In this document: positions 1 to 9,055 of the stretch, piece after piece
Layout: each line of letters starts with the position of its first letter
How positions within the stretch are numbered: position 1 is the stretch's first letter
DNA from: Miniimonas arenae
GTDB taxonomy: Bacteria; Actinomycetota; Actinomycetes; Actinomycetales; Beutenbergiaceae
Direction: 5' to 3'
DNA length: 64,000 bases
NCBI RefSeq assembly: GCF_006351005.1
Contig: NZ_VENP01000004.1
Span: 40,101-104,100, forward strand
Position numbers and translations under genes: made by a program
Notes under the pieces: model-generated
Databases searched by the model: none
Told to the model about the DNA's origin: nothing
What the model saw: the letters and a program-made list of their open reading frames with translations, nothing else

Positions 1-227
1 GCCTCGAGGGCACGCTCGCGGGTCGCAGCCTCGACGACGGCCTCGTCCGCGCGAAGACCGGAACGCTCCCGAGCGTCGTCAGCCTCGCCGGCTACACGCC
101 CACGGCGGACGGTCGCCTCCTCGTGTTCGCCGTCATCGCCGACGGCGTGCCCACCGCGGGCAGCTACGCCGCCCGCCTCGAGATCGACGCGTGGGTCCGC
201 TCGCTGACCGCGTGCGGCTGCTCGTGA
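1..227 (+). CDS. dacB: D-alanyl-D-alanine carboxypeptidase / PBP4 (3' end only)
   Basis: Only the last 74 codons are in the window; the reading frame starts at base 3 and ends at TGA 225-227. The visible peptide holds the KTG box of penicillin-binding enzymes (Lys-Thr-Gly at 54-62, in the context RAKTGTL), followed by the usual strand region with SLAGY and FAVIADG. This is the C-terminal part of the transpeptidase fold of PBP4-type carboxypeptidases, which trim peptidoglycan stem peptides outside the membrane. Its position just before a Zincin_2-type metalloprotease, tilS, hpt and ftsH is the usual actinobacterial order, which supports dacB over other PBPs. The SxxK and SxN motifs lie upstream of the window. 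Confidence 0.85.
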   Translation, partial: LEGTLAGRSLDDGLVRAKTGTLPSVVSLAGYTPTADGRLLVFAVIADGVPTAGSYAARLEIDAWVRSLTACGCS

Positions 228-277
228 CCCCGTCCGCACAGGCGGCGCAACCGCCCGGAACGCGCGTCCGACCGACG

Positions 278-283
278 TAGGCT
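278..283 (+). promoter_or_regulatory. -10 element TAGGCT of a leaderless promoter
   Basis: TAGGCT fits the actinobacterial TANNNT -10 consensus and lies 7 nt before the ATG at 290. This places the transcription start on or next to the start codon. No Shine-Dalgarno sequence precedes that ATG. Confidence 0.6.
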
Positions 284-289
284 GGGGCG

Positions 290-1408
290 ATGGCACGGGG
301 AACCGAGGGCGCGGTCGACTGGGAGCACGCCGCTCGCCGTGCCGCCGGGGTCGTCAAGGCGGGTCCGCCGATCGACCGTCCCGGGCTCGAGGCCCTGGTC
401 GGGTCGCTGCGGTCCTCCGCCGTCGACGCCCCCGCCTACGTCGCCGACGTCACCGGCCTGACCGAGGCGGCCGAGCGCGCCGCGGACGGTCGGGTGCTCG
501 TGGTGGACCGCGCTCGCTGGTCGGCCGCGGCCGCCGACACCTTCCGCGCGATGGCCGGCGAGGCGCTGCCCACTCCCCGGGTGCCCGGCGCCGCGCGTGT
601 GGCGGGGGAGCAGCTGGGCTGGGCGCTCGGTCTGCTCAGCACGCGGATCCTCGGCCAGTACGACCCGTACGTGGGCGACGGCCGCCTCCTGCTCGTGGCG
701 CCGAACGTGCTCGCGGTGCAGCGCCAGCTCGACGCCGACGCCGCCGACTTCCACCTCTGGGTGTGCCTGCACGAGCAGACGCACGCCGTCCAGTTCGCCG
801 CAGCGCCCTGGCTGGGGGACCACCTCGTCGGCGTCCTGCAGGACGTGCTGCGCAGCCAGCTCGGCGGGGACGACGACGGCGAGCACGACGGCGAGCACGG
901 CCTCGTCCCGGACGGTGCCGACAGCGCCGAGCCCCCCGACGACGACCAGGCCGACGCCGGCGGCGGCGGCCTCGCCGGACTGCTCAGCCGGCTCACGGGC
1001 GCGACGCGCTCGGGCACCCCCGAGGTGCCCGGCCTGCTCGAGGCGATCCTGCCGCGCGAGCAGCAGGAGCAGCTGACCGCCGCGATCGCCGTGATGTCCC
1101 TGCTCGAGGGGCACGCCGACGTCGTGATGGACGAGGTGGGCCCGCGTGCGATTCCGACCGTGCGCTCGATCCGCGAGGCGTTCGAGCGCCGCCGGGACGA
1201 GCGCACGCTGAGCACGCTGGTGATGCGGCGGCTGCTCGGCATGGACGCCAAGCTGCTGCAGTACCGCAACGGCGCGGCGTTCGTCCGGGGCGTGCGCGAG
1301 CAGGTCGGGCACGCCGGCCTCAACGCCGTGTGGTCCGGCCCCGAGGCGCTGCCCACGCCCGCGGAGATCGCCGACCCGGCGGCCTGGGTCACCCGCGTCC
1401 ACGGGTGA
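290..1408 (+). CDS. Zinc-dependent metalloprotease, DUF2342 / Zincin_2 family
   Basis: The 372-residue protein carries the zincin motif HEQTH (residues 161-165) in the context CLHEQTHAVQF, which fits the Zincin_2 family once called 'coenzyme F420 biosynthesis associated'. A second conserved block, LEGHADVVMDEVGP, supplies the likely third metal ligand region. An acidic, low-complexity insert (about residues 193-228, rich in Asp, Glu and Gly) interrupts the middle. No signal peptide or membrane segment is visible, so it is probably cytoplasmic. The family's substrate is unknown, and the F420 label comes from genomic association, not a proven activity. It sits between dacB and tilS as in many actinomycetes. 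The ATG at 290 follows a leaderless-type -10 box. Confidence 0.85.
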   Translation: MARGTEGAVDWEHAARRAAGVVKAGPPIDRPGLEALVGSLRSSAVDAPAYVADVTGLTEAAERAADGRVLVVDRARWSAAAADTFRAMAGEALPTPRVPGAARVAGEQLGWALGLLSTRILGQYDPYVGDGRLLLVAPNVLAVQRQLDADAADFHLWVCLHEQTHAVQFAAAPWLGDHLVGVLQDVLRSQLGGDDDGEHDGEHGLVPDGADSAEPPDDDQADAGGGGLAGLLSRLTGATRSGTPEVPGLLEAILPREQQEQLTAAIAVMSLLEGHADVVMDEVGPRAIPTVRSIREAFERRRDERTLSTLVMRRLLGMDAKLLQYRNGAAFVRGVREQVGHAGLNAVWSGPEALPTPAEIADPAAWVTRVHG

Positions 1409-1415
1409 GCGCGCC

Positions 1416-2528
1416 GTGAGCGGACCGCATCCCGACGTCGCCCGCACGCGCCTCGCGGTGCGCACGGCGCTGGCCGACCTCGCGCCGGGCTCGCTGGTGC
1501 TCGTCGCGTGCTCGGGCGGCGCCGACTCGCTCGCGCTCGCCGCGGCGACCGCCTTCGTGGCGCCGCGGCTGCACCTGCGGGCGGGCGCCGTCGTCGTCGA
1601 CCACGCGCTGCTGCCCGCGTCGGCGAGCATCGCCGCGCGCGCCGCGCAGCAGTGCCGCGACCTCGGGCTCGACCCGGTCGAGGTGCGGCAGGTCGCCGTC
1701 GCGGACACCGGGGGCGTCGAGGGCGCCGCGCGTGCGGCCCGACGCGGCGCGCTCGAGGCCGTGCGGGAGGAGACCGGCGCGGTCGCGGTCCTGCTCGGGC
1801 ACACGATGGACGATCAGGCCGAGACCGTCCTGCTGCGCCTCGCGCGCGGCAGCGGCGCACGCTCCCTCGTCGGCATGGAACCGGTGGCCGACATCATTCG
1901 GCGGCCGCTGCTCGGCCTGCGCCGCGCGCAGCTGCGTGCCGCGTGCCGCGCGCTCGACCTGGAGTGGTGGGAGGACCCCGGCAACGCGGCCGACGGACCC
2001 CTGCGCCGGGCCGACGGCGAGCCCCTGCCCCGTGCGGCGGTGCGCGACGTCGTGCTGCCCGCCCTCACGCGGGCGCTCGGGGCCGACCCGGTGCCCGCGC
2101 TCGCGCGCACGGCCGACCAGCTGCGCGAGGACGTCTGGTACCTGGAGGACGAGGGGTGGGCGCTGCTCGCGCGCTCGGTGGTCGGCACGGCGGAGGTCCC
2201 CGGCCGGCCGGGCTGGCCCGCCGCCGTCGACGTCGCGGGTCTGGCCGCGGCGCCCGGGCCGATCCGGCGCCGCGCCGTGCGCTACTGGCTCGTCGAGGCG
2301 GGCGCCCCCGCGGGGTCGCTTGCCGCGCGGCACGTCGACGGCGTGGACGACCTGCTGCTGCGCTGGCGCGGCCAGGTCGGCGTGGACGTGCCCGGCGGGC
2401 TCAGGGTGCGCCGGGAGGGCGAGCGGCTCCTGCTCGAGCGCACGCCCGCCCGGCCGGTGCACCGCGAGGCGCCGCACGACGAGCCGGCGGGGGACGGCGC
2501 AGCGGACGCACCCGCCGATCCCGCGTGA
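1416..2528 (+). CDS. tilS: tRNA(Ile)-lysidine synthase
   Basis: The 370-residue protein has the PP-loop ATP pyrophosphatase motif SGGADS at residues 33-38 and the family block LGHTMDDQAETVLLRLARGSG. TilS uses ATP and lysine to convert C34 of the CAU-anticodon tRNA(Ile) to lysidine, so that it reads AUA and is charged with isoleucine. The region after the WxDP(S/G)N motif, which in relatives reads roughly RxRxxxxLPAL, is here lengthened by a Gly/Asp/Pro-containing loop before RAAVRDVVLPAL. That is a family-level variation and does not remove the core. It starts with GTG 8 nt after the metalloprotease stop, so the two are probably co-transcribed. Confidence 0.9.
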   Translation: MSGPHPDVARTRLAVRTALADLAPGSLVLVACSGGADSLALAAATAFVAPRLHLRAGAVVVDHALLPASASIAARAAQQCRDLGLDPVEVRQVAVADTGGVEGAARAARRGALEAVREETGAVAVLLGHTMDDQAETVLLRLARGSGARSLVGMEPVADIIRRPLLGLRRAQLRAACRALDLEWWEDPGNAADGPLRRADGEPLPRAAVRDVVLPALTRALGADPVPALARTADQLREDVWYLEDEGWALLARSVVGTAEVPGRPGWPAAVDVAGLAAAPGPIRRRAVRYWLVEAGAPAGSLAARHVDGVDDLLLRWRGQVGVDVPGGLRVRREGERLLLERTPARPVHREAPHDEPAGDGAADAPADPA

Positions 2529-2579
2529 CCTGCCGATCGGCGTGACCCCGCAGCCCGAGCCGTGTGTCAGGCTTGACCC

Positions 2580-3143
2580 GTGACCGAGTGGCGCTACCCC
2601 GAGCTGGGGCAGGACCTGGTACGTGTCGTGGTGTCCGAGGAGGACATCCAGCGACGGTTGGCCGAGATCGCCGCGCAGATCGACGAGGACTACGCAGGGA
2701 GCGAGCTGCTGCTCGTGGGTGTGCTCAAGGGCGCCGCGTTCGTCATGTCGGACCTCATGCGCCATCTGCACGGTGACGTGGCGATGGACTGGATGGCGGT
2801 GTCCTCCTACGGCGCCGGCACGCAGTCCTCCGGTGTGGTGCGGATCCTCAAGGACCTCGACACCGACCTCACCGGGCGGCACGTGCTCATCGTGGAGGAC
2901 ATCATCGACTCGGGCCTCACGCTCTCGTGGCTGCTGTCGAACCTGCGCTCGCGCGGGCCGGCGAGCCTCGAGGTCGCCACGCTGCTGCGCAAGCCGGACG
3001 CCGCGAAGGTCCAGGTCGACGTGCGGTACCTGGGGTTCGACGTGGCGAACGAGTTCGTCGTCGGGTACGGCCTCGACTACGCCGAGCGCTACCGGCAGCT
3101 GCCGTTCGTCGCGGTGCTCGCCCCGCACGTCTACGGCGGCTGA
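2580..3143 (+). CDS. hpt: Hypoxanthine phosphoribosyltransferase
   Basis: The 187-residue protein has the PRPP-binding loop VLIVEDIIDSGLT (about residues 100-115) that defines type I phosphoribosyltransferases, and a length typical of bacterial Hpt. It salvages hypoxanthine and guanine to IMP and GMP using PRPP. Other hallmarks are LLVGVLKGAAFVMSDL near the N-terminus and the C-terminal YVVGYGLDYAERYRQLP-like block (here FVVGYGLDYAERYRQLP). The GTG start at 2580 is preceded 7 nt upstream by CAGGCT, a weak match to TANNNT, and has no clear Shine-Dalgarno sequence, so it may be leaderless. Placement between tilS and ftsH is the common actinobacterial order. Confidence 0.92.
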   Translation: MTEWRYPELGQDLVRVVVSEEDIQRRLAEIAAQIDEDYAGSELLLVGVLKGAAFVMSDLMRHLHGDVAMDWMAVSSYGAGTQSSGVVRILKDLDTDLTGRHVLIVEDIIDSGLTLSWLLSNLRSRGPASLEVATLLRKPDAAKVQVDVRYLGFDVANEFVVGYGLDYAERYRQLPFVAVLAPHVYGG

Positions 3144-3183
3144 CCGCCGAGGGAACCGTCGGCGTGGCGGCCGCCGCGCCGAC

Positions 3184-3699
3184 TCAGGTGCCCGACCCGG
3201 TGTCGCCGGAGTCCTCGCCCTGGCCCTGGTTCTGCTGCCCGTTCTGACCGGGCATCCCGCCCTGGTCACCGCCCGGCCCGCCGCCGGGTCCGCCCGCGCC
3301 GCCGGGCTGGACGTCGCTCGTCCCGGCGCCGCGCAGCGGCAGTCGCGCCGAGGAGACCGCGTAGCCCGTGGCGAAGCCCGACCCGAACAGGAGCACGACG
3401 GCGAGCACCGCGCCCGCCACGCGCACCCACGTCCGGCGCAGGAACGGGGTCGACGGCGGGACCTCCTGAGCGGTCTCGGCACCGGGCGCCGGGGGCGGGG
3501 GGACAGCGCCCTCGGCCAGCTCGACGCCCGACGGCGGAGGCGGCAGCGGGCGGGTGTCGTCGGCCTGGGCGGCCGCGAGGGTCGCGGACGGGGCGGTGGG
3601 CTCGGGCGCCGTCGTCGCCGCCGGGTCGGACTGCGGCGGGGTCGGCGCCGAGCCCGGCTGCGGGGACGGGACGAACGGGGTGTCGGTGGAGGTCGTCAT
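3184..3699 (-). CDS. Small single-pass membrane protein with disordered Pro-rich cytoplasmic part
   Basis: This 171-residue protein is not recognised as a named family. It runs opposite to its neighbours, converging on hpt. The first 90 residues are rich in Pro, Ala, Thr and Asp and probably disordered. One clear hydrophobic segment follows (VRVAGAVLAVVLLFGSGFATGYAV), after a basic LRRTW stretch, so the N-terminus is predicted inside. The C-terminal 55 residues are Gly/Gln/Asp-rich (GGAGGPGGGPGGDQGG and QNGQQNQGQGE) and would be extracellular. The ATG at 3699 gives the shortest protein with sensible composition. Function is unknown. Confidence 0.6.
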   Translation of the reverse strand: MTTSTDTPFVPSPQPGSAPTPPQSDPAATTAPEPTAPSATLAAAQADDTRPLPPPPSGVELAEGAVPPPPAPGAETAQEVPPSTPFLRRTWVRVAGAVLAVVLLFGSGFATGYAVSSARLPLRGAGTSDVQPGGAGGPGGGPGGDQGGMPGQNGQQNQGQGEDSGDTGSGT

Positions 3700-4140
3700 G
3701 CGCCGAGCCTCGGCGCGGCGCCTGGGACGCGCCTGTGCCCTCGACCAGCGTCCGGCGTGAGACCGCCGGCGCCTCGGCGTGGGCCGACGTGGGCCGTCGT
3801 GGACCGGCGCGGGCCGGCGTGGGCCGACGTCGGCCGGCGCGGTGCCGGCGCGGGCCCGTCGTGGCAACGGTCGCCCCGCGACGGCGCGCGACGCGCGAGG
3901 TGAGCCGACCGCGCACGGGAGCTCGCCGTCGGGCACGCGATCGGGAACCGACGCCGCGCCGTCGGCGTTGTCACCTGTCGGTGCGTCGGAGGCTCGTGCA
4001 GTCCCTCCGGGTGCACCGACGAGGCCCGTCAAGCGCCGCGGCGTCCTGCCGTCGGCGAACAGCGGGCTAACGGGGCGCCTTGGTCGTATACCGTCGCCCC
4101 AGGTGTCTCGACGAGAAGGGTGGGCCGCGCGGCCCCGCAC
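3700..4140. repeat. Divergent intergenic region with a 10-bp tandem repeat
   Basis: No gene was found in this region of about 420 bp between two divergent genes. Bases 3781-3840 are six tandem 10-mers of the type GGGCCGACGT / GGGCCGTCGT / GGACCGGCGC. The repeat degenerates from about 3770 and up to about 3870. GCTCGCCGTC, a word frequent in other intergenic repeats of this window, occurs at 3921-3930. A plausible -10 (TACCGT, 4089-4094) for ftsH lies at the right end. The 10-mers resemble, in reverse complement, those at 41161-41230. Confidence 0.6.
4089..4094 (+). promoter_or_regulatory. Possible -10 of the ftsH promoter (TACCGT)
   Basis: TACCGT fits TANNNT, in the context GTATACCGT. Transcription would start near 4101, giving a leader of about 40 nt to the ATG at 4141. 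No good -35 element is visible. Confidence 0.35.
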
Positions 4141-6171
<2,031 letters not shown>

Positions 6172-6253
6172 GGCTCGGTGCGCGAGCTCGCGGACCGGCG
6201 GCACCGTTCGCCGTCGGCCGCGCGCGGCTCGGGCGCTCGCGCACCCCGCGCCG

Positions 6254-6259
6254 TAGGCT
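6254..6259 (+). promoter_or_regulatory. -10 element TAGGCT of a leaderless promoter
   Basis: TAGGCT lies 7 nt before the GTG at 6266. The FolB/FolK-like fusion gene therefore seems to have its own promoter and probably no 5' leader. Confidence 0.6.
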
Positions 6260-6265
6260 GACGCC

Positions 6266-7948
6266 GTGACCGACACCTACCGGATCCTCGGGCTCGCTGG
6301 TCGCGGCGCCGTCGCCTCGGTCGACGGCTCCGAGCAGTTCGAGCCCTTCCTGGTCGACCTCGAGCTCGGCGCCGACGGCGAGCCCGACCTTCCCGGCCTC
6401 GCCCAGGCCGCCGCGGAGTCACTGGGCTGGCCCGCCGCGAGCCTCACGGCACGCGCGCAGGCCATCGCCTCGGCGGTGCTCGACGCCGGCGCCACCTGGG
6501 TGAGCGTCACCGTGCACCAGCCCGAGGTCGCCCTCGGCGTCCCGGTGACCGGCGTCGAGGTGACGCTGCGGCGCGGTGCAGCCGGCTCCGCGCCCGCCGG
6601 CGCCGCGGCCCCGGCCGGGGTGGACGCCTCCGGCGGTCCGGCGGACCCCGCCGCTGCGCAGCCGGCCCCCGGTGCGGCGGCCGCCTTCCCGCCCGTCGCG
6701 CACCCTGCGGCCGGCCCCGTGGTCGCGCCCGTCGTGGCGCCGGCGGCGCTGCCCGCCGCGGTCGAGTCCGCAGCGCCCCCGGTTCCCGGGCTCGCGGTGC
6801 CGCCCGGTCTTGCGGGCTTCGCCGCCGCGGCGGTGGCGGCCGCCGGCGCAGCAGCCGCGGCGGGCCGCGACGGTCGACCCAGCGACAACCCGTTCGACAG
6901 CCCCGGCGATTCGGTGGCGGACGAGGCGCCCGACGGCGAGCCACGGCACAGCCTCGGCGTCGCCGACGACGAGGCCGCGCCCGGCGAGGGCGACGAGCCG
7001 TTCGACGGCGAGGCACAGCCCGGCAGTCCGGCCGACGGTGCGCGCGCGGACGAGCCCTTCGACGGCGAGGCGCCGTTCGACGACGAGCCCTTCGACGGCG
7101 AGGCGCCGTTCGACGGCCAGGCGGTACCCGACCACCGGCCCGACGCCGGCGAGCACCTGGACGAGGAGCCCTTCGACGGCGAGCCGGAGCCCGCCGGCGA
7201 ACCCGCGGACGAGGCGCCGTACGTCGGCCAGTCGCAGCCCGACGTCGAACGCGAGCCCGACGCCGAGGCCGAGCCCGACGCCGAGGCCGAGCCCGACGCC
7301 GAGGTCGAGCCCGGGCCAGACGCCGAGGCCGAGCCTGACGCTGCACCCGGACAGTGGGGCCTGCCCGCCGTGCCGCCCGCACCCGCTCCCGTCGCCGCAG
7401 CCGGAGAGGCCGTCGTTGCGCCGCAGCCCGCGCCGCCGTCGTCGTCCGCCGTGCCCGCCCGCCCGCCCGTGCGCCGCCCCAGCGCGGAGGCGCCGCTGCC
7501 TGCACTGCTCGTGCTCTCGGCATCGACCCACGACGCCCGCGGCGACCTCGCACGCAGCGTCGACGGCCTGCGAGCCGCGGCCGGGATCGATGTGCGTGAC
7601 GTCTCACCCCTCGCCCGCACCGCCACGTCGGGCGCGGACCTGCACACCGCCGTCGTCGCCATCACGACGACGCTCCCGCCCGACGCGCTGCGCGACGCGG
7701 CCGAGGGCGCGGCGGCGGTCGGCGTCACGGCCGAGGTGCTCGCCGTCGAGGGCCTGATCGGTGAGGTCGACGGGGTCGAGCTGCCGCTCCCCGGCGCCGC
7801 GTCGTCCGCGGCCGTGCTCGTGCCCTGGGCGCAGCTCGACCCGCGTGCCGTGCTCGAGGGGCTCGGCGGCGGCAGCGTCGTCGTGCTGGCCGAGACCGCG
7901 CCCGACCGCGACGCCGTGCGCTGGCTCGCGCTCGACTGGCTGACCTGA
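6266..7948 (+). CDS. Degenerate FolB-FolK fusion (probable double pseudoenzyme) with acidic repeat linker
   Basis: This 560-residue protein has three parts. Residues 1-107 resemble dihydroneopterin aldolase FolB: they keep a GRxxV...PFLVDLEL start and a VTVHQPEVALGVPV end. The catalytic Lys of FolB's VHKP motif is Gln (residue 85), the conserved Glu near the start is lost, and the segment carrying the conserved Tyr is deleted. Residues of about 200-370 are an acidic linker with PFDGEA/PFDDE and EPDAEA repeats. Residues 409-560 resemble HPPK (FolK): VSPLARTATSG and VLVPWAQLDP match, but GSN has become SAS and the Mg-binding RWGPRTLDLD block is missing. Position between ftsH and DUF3180 is exactly where folE-folP-folB-folK normally lie. 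I infer an inactive, repurposed folate protein; a role is unknown. Confidence 0.75.
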   Translation: MTDTYRILGLAGRGAVASVDGSEQFEPFLVDLELGADGEPDLPGLAQAAAESLGWPAASLTARAQAIASAVLDAGATWVSVTVHQPEVALGVPVTGVEVTLRRGAAGSAPAGAAAPAGVDASGGPADPAAAQPAPGAAAAFPPVAHPAAGPVVAPVVAPAALPAAVESAAPPVPGLAVPPGLAGFAAAAVAAAGAAAAAGRDGRPSDNPFDSPGDSVADEAPDGEPRHSLGVADDEAAPGEGDEPFDGEAQPGSPADGARADEPFDGEAPFDDEPFDGEAPFDGQAVPDHRPDAGEHLDEEPFDGEPEPAGEPADEAPYVGQSQPDVEREPDAEAEPDAEAEPDAEVEPGPDAEAEPDAAPGQWGLPAVPPAPAPVAAAGEAVVAPQPAPPSSSAVPARPPVRRPSAEAPLPALLVLSASTHDARGDLARSVDGLRAAAGIDVRDVSPLARTATSGADLHTAVVAITTTLPPDALRDAAEGAAAVGVTAEVLAVEGLIGEVDGVELPLPGAASSAAVLVPWAQLDPRAVLEGLGGGSVVVLAETAPDRDAVRWLALDWLT

Positions 7949-7949
7949 C

Positions 7950-8435
7950 GTGGTCCGCGCCCGACCGGTGGGCCTGATCGTCGCGGCGCTCATCGGGTTC
8001 ACGGTGGTGTTCCTGGTGCTGCAGTGGGCCTCGAGCCGCGGAACCAGCGTGCCGGCGCCCCTCGTCGTCCCGATCCTGCTCCTGGTGGGCGCCGTGGTGG
8101 TGCTCGCGCTCGGCTGGCGCGTGCGCCAGCTCGTGCGTGGCCGCGGCACGATGGACGCGATCGCGGCGGCGCGGGTCGCCGCGCTGGCCGTGACCGCTGC
8201 GCTCGTCGGCGCCGCCATGGTGGGCGCGGGAGCCGCGCAGATCGCCGCGGTGGCCGCCGTCGCGGACGCCCCGGCGGCACGGCGCGACGTGCTCGTCGGG
8301 TCGGCGACGCTGGTGGCGGCGCTCCTGTGCGTGGCGGCCGGCCTGCTCGTGCAGCACTGGTGCCGCGTGCCGGACGACCCGGACGACCCCCGCGGCTCCG
8401 GCCGGCGCGGCGGTCCGCCCGCCGACCCGGCCTGA
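7950..8435 (+). CDS. DUF3180 family membrane protein
   Basis: This 161-residue protein has four likely membrane helices (about residues 8-28, 36-54, 73-100 and 113-135) and a short hydrophilic Pro/Gly-rich tail. It matches the DUF3180 family, which in actinomycetes lies directly after folK. Its GTG start is one base after the stop of the FolB/FolK-like gene, so the two are co-transcribed and probably coupled. No biochemical function is known for the family. Conservation of this partner beside a degenerate folK suggests that the link is not simply folate synthesis. Confidence 0.75.
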   Translation: MVRARPVGLIVAALIGFTVVFLVLQWASSRGTSVPAPLVVPILLLVGAVVVLALGWRVRQLVRGRGTMDAIAAARVAALAVTAALVGAAMVGAGAAQIAAVAAVADAPAARRDVLVGSATLVAALLCVAAGLLVQHWCRVPDDPDDPRGSGRRGGPPADPA

Positions 8436-8476
8436 CTCTCGGCCCTCGGGACGGGCCGCCCTGGCACGATGGGCGT

Positions 8477-9055
8477 ATGACCGACCCCGCGTCCGGCCCT
8501 GCCTCGTCCGCACAGCCCGGCCCCGCCCCGCTCCCGGAGCCGGGCCACGCCGTCGGCGGTGAGTCGACGTCCGGCACCGACCCGTTCGCGCCCGACGGCG
8601 TGACCTGGCGCAGCGTCTCGCCTCGCCTCGTCCGGGCGCGCCTCGTCACCGCCGCTGCCTGGCTCGCGCTTCCCTTCGTCGCGGGCCTCGTGCTCGCGAT
8701 CGTGTTCGGCGGCTGGGTGTGGGCGGCGCCGCTCGCCGTTGCGGCGTTCATGGCCTGGATCGCGTGGCTCGTGCCGCGCCAGGTGCGCGCGTACGGCTAC
8801 GCGGAGCGCGCGGACGACCTGCTCGTGCGCAAGGGGGTGCTGTTCCGGTCGCTCGTCGTCGTGCCGTACGGGCGCATGCAGTTCACCGACGTCTCCTCCG
8901 GGCCGCTGACCCGCGCGCTCGGGATCGCGGAGGTGCAGCTGCACACCGCGTCGGCGAGCACCGACGCGACCGTCCCCGGCCTCGAGGCCGCCGAGGCGGC
9001 ACGCCTGAAGGACCGGCTCACGCAGCTCGGCGAGTCTTCGCTGGCGGGCCTGTGA
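8477..9055 (+). CDS. PH-domain (bPH2, YdbS-like) membrane protein
   Basis: The 192-residue protein starts with about 45 polar, Pro/Ser-rich residues, followed by two membrane helices (LVTAAAWLALPFVAGLVLAIVF and WVWAAPLAVAAFMAWIAW). It ends in a bacterial PH-2 domain with the typical block ADDLLVRKGVLFRSLVVVPYGRMQ and TDVSSGPLTRALGIAEVQLHTAS. YdbS/YdbT-type pairs are membrane proteins of poorly known role, in some bacteria linked to envelope stress or bacteriocin resistance. The ATG at 8477 has CACGAT 7 nt upstream, a weak leaderless -10. The next gene overlaps its stop by four bases, so both subunits are made together. Confidence 0.8.
   Translation: MTDPASGPASSAQPGPAPLPEPGHAVGGESTSGTDPFAPDGVTWRSVSPRLVRARLVTAAAWLALPFVAGLVLAIVFGGWVWAAPLAVAAFMAWIAWLVPRQVRAYGYAERADDLLVRKGVLFRSLVVVPYGRMQFTDVSSGPLTRALGIAEVQLHTASASTDATVPGLEAAEAARLKDRLTQLGESSLAGL

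Noticed and set aside
4120..4140. GTG at 4120 as the ftsH start
   Set aside because: The purine-rich GAGAAGG is almost adjacent to it, and the protein N-terminus of relatives begins near MNAKKLL, so ATG 4141 is preferred.
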